A DNA stretch of 64,000 nucleotides, taken from Rhodosporidiobolus odoratus (taxonomy: Eukaryota > Basidiomycota > Microbotryomycetes > Sporidiobolales > Sporidiobolaceae). Shown here in pieces: positions 47,338-57,800 of the stretch; the stretch's first letter is position 1, and each line of letters begins with the position of its first letter. The position numbers were made by a program, and so were the translations under genes. The notes beneath the pieces were generated by a model, which did not search any database, was not told the origin of the DNA, and saw nothing but the letters and a program-made list of their open reading frames with translations. The stretch lies in assembly GCA_034387635.1 (NCBI GenBank), contig JAOANU010000015.1:434001-498000 (forward strand). Reading direction: 5' to 3'.

Positions 47338-50115
47338 TGCCTCCCGCTTCTTCTTCACGCTCGAGCAAAGGGAAGCGAGCAGCGCCGTACACAGCACCCT
47401 CAGCAACAGCCTCACCGTCTCGCTCGTCCGCTACGAGGGCTGCTCAGGGAGAGTTGCGGTTGGCCGAGGTTTCCTCGCCAGGTGTACGAAGAAAGCAGGG
47501 CTGCTCGCAACCCGAACACGATCAGGGCGTATGAGCGGAAGCAGAAGGCTTTCCAGGAGTGGTGCGATGGTTTGGGACTGGGCATGAGCGGGTGCGTTGA
47601 GTTTTTGATACCTGCTGTGAGCCGATTGTCGAGCTGATCTGCCTCGGCTTTCGACCTAGACGTGTTGTTACTGGCGAGAAGCTTGTAGCTTACCTGCGGG
47701 AAGTCGTCATTGGGCGTGCACCGCAGAAGCGCGGCCCAAAGTCGAAGAAATCGACTTTGACGAACAAGGGAGGGAAGGGCAAGGGCAAGGAGAAGTCGGC
47801 GTCGCTTCCCCCAGGGAACAATAGCGATGAGGAAGACGAAGATGGCGCAGAGGATGGTGTCACAGCTGCTGAAGGAACAGATGGCATTGCTGCTCGTGTG
47901 TTACCTTTCCTCTGGGTTTTCTCGCTATTTCCGCTCATTCTTGCTTTGATTGCAGCTATCGCCCAGAAGGTCATCTCAGGCGCCGTAGTCGAGCAAACTA
48001 TATATGCCATCGTCGATCTATGGCGAGAGCAGCAGGCTCTGGGCATGAACACCTTCGAGAATCCGGGAAAACATCCGGCGGTCAGGTTGATCAAGGAGGG
48101 TTATGAGCGCTCAAAGCATCAGCGGAAGCGCGACGCTTTCACAGATCGAGGTATTGGTACGTGCTCTGCTCCTTCTGTGTACCGTGAAGGTTGTAGGACT
48201 AATCAGCACTGCTCATTTTCGGGCTCTCTACAAGATGGTTACACCACAACCGAACAATTCTCCGCTCTCCTCACTTCCTGCATGAAGCGCGACACAGCAG
48301 AAGGTCTGCGTGACCGCCTCGCTTTCTGTATCGGTCACTACGGTATGCTGCGGTCAAGCAATATCCTCGCCATCGAGCTCGCCGACACTTTTGCCGTTGA
48401 TCTCCCCAAAGAAGGGCCCACTCCCTCGTTTGCCGTCGTAGTCATTCTCGATAACGGCAAGACCAACAAGGACGGAAGGACGGAGTACGCCGCTTTCACT
48501 CGGCATGAACAGGCGGAGGTATGCGGGGTTGGCGCTATGGGCCTCTATCTCTTTCAACGGTGCGGTCACGGTCACTGTCCCTGTCATTGAGTCTTGTACA
48601 CTGACATGCTTGTATCGTCAGCTTCCAAGTTTCCCAGGAGTCCTTTCCACCCGACAACACCCAATTCCCTTCTTTCGCCACATCTGAAGATTGGTTTACT
48701 CTCAAGCTCCTTTTCTCCGCACTAATCCCTTCGACCCCCTTCTCTATAAGACGTTCAACGCCTCTGTTCAACGCGCCAAGAAAGCCACAAAACTTCCCAC
48801 CAAAGCCGTCACTCACATCTTTCGAGGCAGCGGGTCAAGGATGGCGGACTTGGGAGGGGCAGCCAAGGCGGACATTCGATCAGCAGGCCGGTGGAATGTG
48901 GATGCGGTTGATCGATGCTACTTGACGGGGCTAGCAAGAGAAGTGATCCGAGTTCATGCCGGATTTGATGCGAGAGGAGGAATGTACTTTTTGCAACGCG
49001 ATATCGAGGTGCCCGAGGAGTTGCTGCGTCAAGTCTTTCCGGAAGCGGATGAGTGGTGCGTATTGAACAGCCTCCTGTCCTCCCACTTTCACGGACAATC
49101 CGGCCTATCCTTTGCCTCCTTTTACCCGCCTCCTTCTTCCTGGCCCGTCAAGCAAACAAGTGCTAATATATGTCTCTCTTCCCTTTCTTCCCTCTCTTCC
49201 CTCTCTTCCCTCTGTCTGTTCTGCTTGTCCACTTCCGATGCCCGTAGGCTCCACCGCCTCGAAGAAGGCGATCGTGCCCTCCCCACCATCTCCGCAATCA
49301 ACTTCCTCAGACTCCTGCTCCGCCTTCGCCCGGTCATCATCCAAGACGCAGCTTGCATCCGTGCCACCTATTCGACGCACCCTATCTTCCTGCACCCTCT
49401 TTTCTCTTCCCCCGCCTTCCTCGCTTTCGAACAGCACATGAAGCAGCATCTTTCGACGGTGCAAGACCCTTTTGCCCTTGAGCTTGAGCGTGTTCTTCCC
49501 CTCCTCACCAAGCACATCGACACTGGCTTCGACCATCAACGCCAGCAGCTTCTTCAGCTCATCAATATCGTCTCGACACTTTCTGAGAAAGTCGAAAAAT
49601 CCGGTTCTAGCAGCCACAACCTCCTCTCGGACGTGCTCAACGGTCGCGTCGCTGTCCGACTACATGCTGAGACAGGTGGCGCTGATCCTGCGCCGTCCAC
49701 ATCTACCCCGACAGCTTCCACTTCCGCTGCAGCCTTTCCCTCGACCTGCGCCTTATCCTCGCCTGTCGCCCATGCCCTTCCCCTTGAGCTCAACGGGGCG
49801 CTCAAGACTGTTGATGAAACCTGGCGGGAGTGGACAGAAGGTGTGGGTGGGCAGAAGAGTATTGAAGAGGCTTACCCGGAGGGAAGCGAGGAGTTGAAGA
49901 AGTTGCGGAAGGTGGACAAGCTAAGGAAGCAATGGGACAGGAAGAAAGCTGTGGTGGATAAGGTAAGGTGGATCATGAAGAAGAAGAAGGTTACTGGGGA
50001 AGTAGCGGTCAAAGCCCTCGATACTTTTCGGAACCAACAGAAGAACAAAAGCCTCGACGCTCTCCGCAAGCTACTCAAAGCAGACTTTTCGCTTGACATC
50101 CCACTTCCTGTATAG
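47338..50115 (+). pseudogene. Tyrosine recombinase with GCR1_C-like tail, copy A (frameshifted)
   Basis: Site-specific recombinase expected to excise and integrate the element. Order: Ser/Ala-rich N-terminus; core-binding helix VYEESRAARNPNTIRAYERK; after an intron VTGEKLVAYLREVV; a basic/acidic linker; QTIYAIVDLWREQQALGM. Catalytic part: RLAFCIGHYGMLRSSNIL (first Arg), HIFRGSGSRMADLGGA (H-x-x-R), GRWNVDAVDRCYLTGL (Trp and Tyr nucleophile). The C-terminal TWREWTEGVGGQKSIEEAYP and the basic helix after it resemble the GCR1_C DNA-binding domain. Six or so introns. Lesions here: an uneven base count near 47470-47476; intron acceptor CAG changed to CGG at 48220-48222 (the 66-nt intron stays open if retained); one base missing at 48718-48721 compared with copy B. 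From an alternative ATG at 47299 the N-terminal frame is open. Confidence 0.82.
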
Positions 50116-50861
50116 TCTTCTCTTCTTTCTGTCACTTTGAGTTTTCTTCCTTCTGTAGCTGCGGGCATTTGTCGTTGCAATCCTTTCTCGCTGTCGCTTT
50201 CTGTTCTTTGTCGGGTCCAATCTTCATTCCCCTGCAGTAATGAGACTGTTGCGGGAGTTGATGCCAAACCTTCTAGTGCGGCTACGGGCGACAGTTGCAC
50301 TGCATACCGCTTTGAAGGATAGCAGGATGCGGAACAAGGTCAAGAGCGGATGGGTGGCAGAGAGATCGGTCTGGGACGGCCCTCCGCTGCGCTGACATGA
50401 GCAGCAGGGGGTGTTTCCAGAGCTGAAAGAGGGACTAACACCGTGTCTGCAGGCGTAAGTCAGGTCAGAGTGCCATGACGAGGTCGTGAAGGGCAGCGCG
50501 AGCAGGACGAGGACGAAGCGCTGGTTGCGAGCTTGAAGTGCATAGTGAGAGGTCAGACGTACCTGAAGACTCCCAGAAGTACCCGCAGTGGGTATCCAAT
50601 TCAGCACGAGTTGCAGTCGATGAGAGAGACGGCGTAAACTCAAAAGCGGTGAGGTCAGGCGGTGCAGACGGGCAACAACATGCGGCGGTTACCACGCCTG
50701 TGTACCTTCTCTTGAGCTTTTTGATAGTGTAGATGTGCAAAGATTGAGGCTGAACAAGCGAGGCAACGAGCAAGAGAAGAGCGGACAGACTTATCCACAC
50801 GCAACCGGACTCGCCCAGAAGACCGAGTCCGGACTCTATGTGGGGGGGAGTAGATAATGTT
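50116..50861. other. Element tail, copy A, with possible antisense exons
   Basis: Non-coding tail of the recombinase gene and right end of the element. On the minus strand a frame (TAFEFTPSLSSTATRAELDT, HCGYFWESS) can be joined over a 116-nt intron (50447-50562; GTACGT...CTGCAG) to DTVLVPLSALETPPAAHVS and a stop at 50340. The splice ends are good, but no start codon or family was found. The last 55 bases hold the right subterminal repeat. Confidence 0.35.
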
Positions 50862-50874
50862 ACCTTCTCAAACC
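50862..50874 (+). repeat. Attachment site at the A/B junction
   Basis: ACCTTCTCAAACC between the right end of copy A (GATAATGTT) and the left end of copy B (CGTCAGTCC). Its left context matches that of the right-end site and its right context matches that of the left-end site, so it is the fused site expected between tandem integrated elements or in an excised circle. Confidence 0.92.
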
Positions 50875-51080
50875 CGTCAGTCCGGACTCGGAATTTTTTT
50901 GGCAGGGCGAGTCCAGCCGAGTCCGACGGACTCACGGGTGAATAATCTGACTTATCATATAGTCTGCATGGAATAACTTCGCTTATCATCTACACCTTAC
51001 CTTCAATACCAGAGAGGGGAAACAGTCAAAGGGATAAGAAGCATGCCCCCTTTCCCGCCTCTTCTCATCTTCCGCACATC

Positions 51081-53862
51081 ATGCCTCCCGCTTCTTCTTC
51101 ACGCTCGAGCAAAGGGAAGCGAGCAGCGCCGTACACAGCACCCTCAGCAACAGCCTCACCGTCTCGCTCGTCCGCTACGAGGGCTGCTCAGGGAGAGTTG
51201 CGGTTGGCCGAGGTTCTCGCCAGGTGTACGAAGAAAGCAGGGCTGCTCGCAACCCGAACACGATCAGGGCGTATGAGCGGAAGCAGAAGGCTTTCCAGGA
51301 GTGGTGCGATGGTTTGGGACTGGGCATGAGCGGGTGCGTTGAGTTTTTGATACCTGCTGTGAGCCGATTGTCGAGCTGATCTGCCTCGGCTTTCGACCTA
51401 GACGTGTTGTTACTGGCGAGAAGCTTGTAGCTTACCTGCGGGAAGTCGTCATTGGGCGTGCACCGCAGAAGCGCGGCCCAAAGTCGAAGAAATCGACTTT
51501 GACGAACAAGGGAGGGAAGGGCAAGGGCAAGGAGAAGTCGGCGTCGCTTCCCCCAGGGAACAATAGCGATGAGGAAGACGAAGATGGCGCAGAGGATGGT
51601 GTCACAGCTGCTGAAGGAACAGATGGCATTGCTGCTCGTGTGTTACCTTTCCTCTGGGTTTTCTCGCTATTTCCGCTCATTCTTGCTTTGATTGCAGCTA
51701 TCGCCCAGAAGGTCATCTCAGGCGCCGTAGTCGAGCAAACTATATATGCCATCGTCGATCTATGGCGAGAGCAGCAGGCTCTGGGCATGAACACCTTCGA
51801 GAATCCGGGAAAACATCCGGCGGTCAGGTTGATCAAGGAGGGTTATGAGCGCTCAAAGCATCAGCGGAAGCGCGACGCTTTCACAGATCGAGGTATTGGT
51901 ACGTGCTCTGCTCCTTCTGTGTACCGTGAAGGTTGTAGGACTAATCAGCACTGCTCATTTTCAGGCTCTCTACAAGATGGTTACACCACAACCGAACAAT
52001 TCTCCGCTCTCCTCACTTCCTGCATGAAGCGCGACACAGCAGAAGGTCTGCGTGACCGCCTCGCTTTCTGTATCGGTCACTACGGTATGCTGCGGTCAAG
52101 CAATATCCTCGCCATCGAGCTCGCCGACACTTTTGCCGTTGATCTCCCCAAAGAAGGGCCCACTCCCTCGTTTGCCGTCGTAGTCATTCTCGATAACGGC
52201 AAGACCAACAAGGACGGAAGGACGGAGTACGCCGCTTTCACTCGGCATGAACAGGCGGAGGTATGCGGGGTTGGCGCTATGGGCCTCTATCTCTTTCAAC
52301 GGTGCGGTCACGGTCACTGTCCCTGTCATTGAGTCTTGTACACTGACATGCTTGTATCGTCAGCTTCCAAGTTTCCCAGGAGTCCTTTCCACCCGACAAC
52401 ACCCAATTCCCTTCTTTCGCCACATCTGAAGATTGGTTTACTCTCAAGCTCCTTTTCTCCGGCACTAATCCCTTCGACCCCCTTCTCTATAAGACGTTCA
52501 ACGCCTCTGTTCAACGCGCCAAGAAAGCCACAAAACTTCCCACCAAAGCCGTCACTCACATCTTTCGAGGCAGCGGGTCAAGGATGGCGGACTTGGGAGG
52601 GGCAGCCAAGGCGGACATTCGATCAGCAGGCCGGTGGAATGTGGATGCGGTTGATCGATGCTACTTGACGGGGCTAGCAAGAGAAGTGATCCGAGTTCAT
52701 GCCGGATTTGATGCGAGAGAGGAGGAATGTACTTTTTGCAACGCGATATCGAGGTGCCCGAGGAGTTGCTGCGTCAAGTCTTTCCGGAAGCGGATGAGTG
52801 GTGCGTATTGAACAGCCTCCTGTCCTCCCACTTTCACGGACAATCCGGCCTATCCTTTGCCTCCTTTTACCCGCCTCCTTCTTCCTGGCCCGTCAAGCAA
52901 ACAAGTGCTAATATATGTCTCTCTTCCCTTTCTTCCCTCTCTTCCCTCTCTTCCCTCTGTCCCTGTTCTGCTTGTCCACTTCCGATGCCCGTAGGCTCCA
53001 CCGCCTCGAAGAAGGCGATCGTGCCCTCCCCACCATCTCCGCAATCAACTTCCTCAGACTCCTGCTCCGCCTTCGCCCGGTCATCATCCAAGACGCAGCT
53101 TGCATCCGTGCCACCTATTCGACGCACCCTATCTTCCTGCACCCTCTTTTCTCTTCCCCCGCCTTCCTCGCTTTCGAACAGCACATGAAGCAGCATCTTT
53201 CGACGGTGCAAGACCCTTTTGCCCTTGAGCTTGAGCGTGTTCTTCCCCTCCTCACCAAGCACATCGACACTGGCTTCGACCATCAACGCCAGCAGCTTCT
53301 TCAGCTCATCAATATCGTCTCGACACTTTCTGAGAAAGTCGAAAAATCCGGTTCTAGCAGCCACAACCTCCTCTCGGACGTGCTCAACGGTCGCGTCGCT
53401 GTCCGACTACATGCTGAGACAGGTGGCGCTGATCCTGCGCCGTCCACATCTACCCCGACAGCTTCCACTTCCGCTGCAGCCTTTCCCTCGACCTGCGCCT
53501 TATCCTCGCCTGTCGCCCATGCCCTTCCCCTTGAGCTCAACGGGGCGCTCAAGACTGTTGATGAAACCTGGCGGGAGTGGACAGAAGGTGTGGGTGGGCA
53601 GAAGAGTATTGAAGAGGCTTACCCGGAGGGAAGCGAGGAGTTGAAGAAGTTGCGGAAGGTGGACAAGCTAAGGAAGCAATGGGACAGGAAGAAAGCTGTG
53701 GTGGATAAGGTAAGGTGGATCATGAAGAAGAAGAAGGTTACTGGGGAAGTAGCGGTCAAAGCCCTCGATACTTTTCGGAACCAACAGAAGAACAAAAGCC
53801 TCGACGCTCTCCGCAAGCTACTCAAAGCAGACTTTTCGCTTGACATCCCACTTCCTGTATAG
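51081..53862 (+). pseudogene. Tyrosine recombinase with GCR1_C-like tail, copy B (frameshifted)
   Basis: Same gene as in copy A. Differences that matter: intron acceptor at 51961-51964 is a normal TCAG; the stretch LKLLFSGTNPFDPLLYKTFN is in frame (GG at 52461-52462); the N-terminal junction has two bases fewer than A (51213-51216), so VYEESRAARN is out of frame with both candidate start codons; an extra GA at about 52715-52718 breaks the frame just after the catalytic Tyr exon (HAGFDAR|GGMYFLQRDIEV in A). A two-base difference near 52961 lies inside an intron and should be neutral. Copy B thus has a better splice site and core domain but two frameshifts. Confidence 0.82.
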
Positions 53863-54608
53863 TCTTCTCTTCTTTCTGTCACTTTGAGTTTTCTTCCTTC
53901 TGTAGCTGCGGGCATTTGTCGTTGCAATCCTTTCTCGCTGTCGCTTTCTGTTCTTTGTCGGGTCCAATCTTCATTCCCCTGCAGTAATGAGACTGTTGCG
54001 GGAGTTGATGCCAAACCTTCTAGTGCGGCTACGGGCGACAGTTGCACTGCATACCGCTTTGAAGGATAGCAGGATGCGGAACAAGGTCAAGAGCGGATGG
54101 GTGGCAGAGAGATCGGTCTGGGACGGCCCTCCGCTGCGCTGACATGAGCAGCAGGGGGTGTTTCCAGAGCTGAAAGAGGGACTAACACCGTGTCTGCAGG
54201 CGTAAGTCAGGTCAGAGTGCCATGACGAGGTCGTGAAGGGCAGCGCGAGCAGGACGAGGACGAAGCGCTGGTTGCGAGCTTGAAGTGCATAGTGAGAGGT
54301 CAGACGTACCTGAAGACTCCCAGAAGTACCCGCAGTGGGTATCCAATTCAGCACGAGTTGCAGTCGATGAGAGAGACGGCGTAAACTCAAAAGCGGTGAG
54401 GTCAGGCGGTGCAGACGGGCAACAACATGCGGCGGTTACCACGCCTGTGTACCTTCTCTTGAGCTTTTTGATAGTGTAGATGTGCAAAGATTGAGGCTGA
54501 ACAAGCGAGGCAACGAGCAAGAGAAGAGCGGACAGACTTATCCACACGCAACCGGACTCGCCCAGAAGACCGAGTCCGGACTCTATGTGGGGGGGAGTAG
54601 ATAATGTT
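53863..54608. other. Element tail, copy B
   Basis: Same tail as 50116-50861, including the possible antisense exons (stop near 54087) and the right subterminal repeat near 54570-54585. No difference from copy A was noticed. Confidence 0.35.
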
Positions 54609-54621
54609 ACCTTCTCAAACC
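54609..54621 (+). repeat. Attachment site, right end (attR-like core)
   Basis: ACCTTCTCAAACC followed by unique flank (GGGTCTCCAATTTC). It is the third copy of the core and closes the array. Removing both elements would leave one core between AGGCAAATCG and GGGTCTCC as the predicted empty site. Confidence 0.9.
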
Positions 54622-54810
54622 GGGTCTCCAATTTCACCGCGCCTATGGTCCAGGCTGAGCAGACCAGGTACTAGCCGTCAGTGGGGATATGCCTGCCGTG
54701 AGTAGCACGGGCGTTGCGATGCACACCGCTAATAAGGAGATTCGGCTGCGTGAATACTGCAACAGGTACACTAGCTATAAGTCACTGTGGGCGACGGCAA
54801 GAAAAGGTAA

Positions 54811-57800
54811 CTAAGACGACGAGGCTGAAGAAAATCGAACAGGAATGCCATAAACAACGGCGGCGGCGCCGTTCAGGTACCGGAGGTTGCAGACGTCGCG
54901 AGACTGGGCGACAGCGGCAGTGAGGGAAATCGGAAGAGCAGGGAGCGTGGTAGGAAGTTCGGGTTCGGCGAGCCCGGTTTTGCGGAAGACGGAGAAGGCG
55001 AATTTGTCGATGTCTTTGTCCGTCACGTCCCACAGGTTAGCCACGAGGGTCGGGCTGAGAAAGGTTGATGGCAAGGTCAGCTACAACGACGTAATGAATG
55101 GTGGAAGGAAAACGCGTACCATCCAGCGACCATGTAGTGGTAAGGTGTGCCAACAGGGTCAAAGTCCCCCTGATCCTTGAGCATGCCCGACGAGCAGCCC
55201 CAGAGCATGGTGATGGCGCAACGAGGAAGGTGGCGGACGGTTTGAGAGCGCACGTATTGCTCAGCGCCGCCGTGTCCAAAGTAGCTGAAGGCGAGACTGA
55301 GTTAGTTGCCGCAACTAACGAAGAAGGGTATAAAAAGCGAGCGTACAGGAAGAGCTCCTTCTGTGAAAGGCCGGCCTTGACCTCCTCCTCAAGCGGCGCA
55401 CGCCCGACAATCCCGGTCCAGCCAGCTTGGTTCCGCTTTTCTTCCAACCAAGGCTCGAACACTTTCTGCGTGTTCTTGAGGTCGCCACCGGGGTTTAGGA
55501 CAAACGAAGCCCGACTCGAATTGACCACGAGATCGTGGGGCAGATCTGGCGAGGACGATTGTGTCGCAGCGTGCTCGAGACGATCACGCAGGAAGGCGAG
55601 GGAAGGGAGGCGGCTGATGGATCGGCCTCGCAGGCAAGGGAGGGACTCCCAGGGGAACGCTTGGACTGTTTTGTCGAGTATGAGGAAAGTGTGTTCATCC
55701 GGGTCGACGACGCGTTTCGGGGCAGACTTGGTTCCGTGCAGCTCCTCGAGTGCTTCGCGAAGGTCAACAACGACCTGCAACGTCAATGAGCGTAAAACGA
55801 GGACGCGCTTTAGCCTAATAACCGGGAAAGCGCACCTGGTCAACGTCGGTCTCGTCGTGCGCAAGAGGGACACCGCTGAAGTGGAAGGACTCGGCAGCAT
55901 AAGCGAAGAGATCCTCGAGATCTTCTTCTTGGGAGGTCGAAGGCAAAGCTGCGAGGCACTCGACAATAGCTTCGTCCAGTTTGAACCGGGCTGGCTTCCT
56001 ATCGCTGGATGCGCGCACCATACTGCGCTTCAGGATGCGTTCGAGGCGGGCCTTGAAGGAGGTGAAACCTTCGGGGGGAGCTTTGCGAGAGTCGTAGAAC
56101 ACGCTCTATCGGGACGAAAGCGGGTTCGTGAGACATCATGGCAAGGAGGATGTTAGCCAGGATGTTAGCCCGGGGAAACAATGCGCACCTTGAACGCTCC
56201 CAGCCAAGCCTTCTCCATCTGCGCCAACAAGTTTCCCAGTCTCGTATCCAGCTCCTTCCTCTTAGCCCACCAAGCAGCCCTTTCCTCCCTGCCATCAACC
56301 GTCTTAGCCTCCTGCGTCCCCCTGTTGCTCTCGTCGATGATATCTCTCAACTCCTTCGAAGCAACGTCATAAGTGAAGGCGTCATCTTCGCCCTCTCTCC
56401 TCGCGAGCCGGTCCAGAGGTAGCTTGAAGAGCAAAGGCTCGCAGTTTCGACGGTGGCGAACCAGGAGGAGCGAATCGTGCTCCGGGGTGAGGTGGATCGA
56501 GACGGCAGACCAGCTTGATGGGAGAAGAGTTGACATGGACGAGTCGGTCAAAGCGGGCTCGGCGCTCTCGAGGCGGTAACGGTCGCGGAGGGCGTGAAGT
56601 TGCGAAAGCGCCGGGTCGTCTCCTTTCGAGACTGCAGGCTGGGAGATCGTGGGCCACAGAAGGTCGTCGTGTCGGGATCCGTCGGCCAGCTTGTGCTCGA
56701 CAGCGTCGAGCATCTCTCGTCTCAGGGTGACAGCGGTGGCGAGGTCTGCGAAGAGAGGGAGCACATGTCACTTCTCTGCGAGACTGACGGCGATGCGGAG
56801 GACATACCGAGGATGTGTGCCACCGCGGCGGTCGAGTGCTTGGTGGACTTGCCCACACTGGCTTGTAGCGTCTTCATGCTGGCGGACAGCAAAGCTAGCT
56901 CCCTCAGCTTGGCCGGCTGCGAACGAGACGTGGTGAAGGCGATGGCCCGCGAGAGAAGCTGCTCGATGTCTTTGAGGGAGTTGAGGACGGTCGGGCCAGT
57001 ACGAGGAGTCCCAACCTTGACGATGGCGCCAGGCGCAGCGATTCCGAGAGCGGGCATGGAGAGTACTGAGGCATAACGCACAACGGGGTTAGCGCTCGAA
57101 CCGCGAGGGAATGTGGCAGAAATGGCGTACCAGAGTCAGGCAGCATGCCCAGGATGGGGTCGGAGCTGCAGCGGACCAGCAAATCCTGAATACGCAAGGC
57201 GGCAACGAGTTTGAGCTCGTCGGCCTTGTCCTCTTCCAGCGATGCGAGCTTGGAGAGGCGACGAAGGAGACGCTGAATCTCGTCGGCTTTGCGCTGGTTG
57301 TTCAAAAGGTGCACTATGAGGAACTGACTGTCAGAACGGTCAACAAAGGGCAAACGAGATAGGACAACGCACCCTGCATACGAAGTAGATAAGCGTGGAC
57401 CGCGGGAAGAACCAAATCGAGCAGCGTTGCGTGACGTAGCGCAGTAGGCGAAGGGGAAGGATGAGTGAAGTAAGAAGACCGGGCTTGAGCTGGTGAGAGC
57501 TGCTTGGCAGGGGTTTGTTGCTTGACCGGCCTGCTGCATAGCTTATCAGCGAGACCCGTAACCGCAAGCTATAAGGGCGATGAGGCAGATAGAAGACGTA
57601 CGATTGACCTGCTTCTCGCTCAACCGCGGTAGACACGAACACCTCGAGCGATTTCTGCGCGTTCAAGCACAGCTGGAAAGCCTCGTCGTGCATTTCGGCT
57701 CGAAGGTGCAGATCCGCCCTGAACCTGTGCAGCTCAGTCGCTTCGGGGCACGGTATCTGTATACTCCGGGTGTCAATGCCGTTACGCCGTAAGAGGAAAG

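Larger units (their letters stand above)
47118..50861 (+). mobile_element. Crypton-type tyrosine recombinase element, copy A
   Basis: A 3,744-base unit starting with the 13-bp core ACCTTCTCAAACC and ending just before the next core. It contains one spliced recombinase gene (47338-50115, +) and a tail of about 745 bases. The ends carry the inverted 13-mer AGTCCGGACTCGG (47135-47147 on the plus strand; reverse complement near the right end) amid clusters of GAGTCC/GGACTC. There are no long terminal repeats, no reverse transcriptase and no DDE transposase. Copy B follows directly. By eye only five places differ between copies: one substitution and four indels of 1-2 bases. Crypton is the known eukaryotic class of tyrosine recombinase transposons; assignment rests on the recombinase motifs and the site-specific ends. 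Confidence 0.88.
50862..54608 (+). mobile_element. Crypton-type tyrosine recombinase element, copy B
   Basis: A 3,747-base unit in the same orientation as copy A and directly abutting it. The net three-base difference is explained by four small indels (near 51213, 52461, 52718 and 52960). Subterminal sequences, gene layout and tail are the same as in A. The near identity means the duplication is recent, kept uniform by gene conversion, or an assembly artefact. Confidence 0.88.

Noticed and set aside
47757..48590. A single 277-codon protein with a hydrophobic segment (LPFLWVFSLFPLILALIAAI)
   Set aside because: The hydrophobic part is a 60-nt intron (donor GTGTGT, acceptor TTGCAG) read as coding; removing it joins the recombinase exons in frame.
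48691..50115. A continuous 474-codon gene in element copy A
   Set aside because: It reads through an intron after EADEW (GTGCGT...CCGTAG). The frame stays open only by chance; in copy B the intron length differs by two bases.
47118..54608. The tandem repeat as long terminal repeats of a retrotransposon
   Set aside because: The units abut, contain the whole gene, and have no reverse transcriptase, primer-binding site or polypurine tract.
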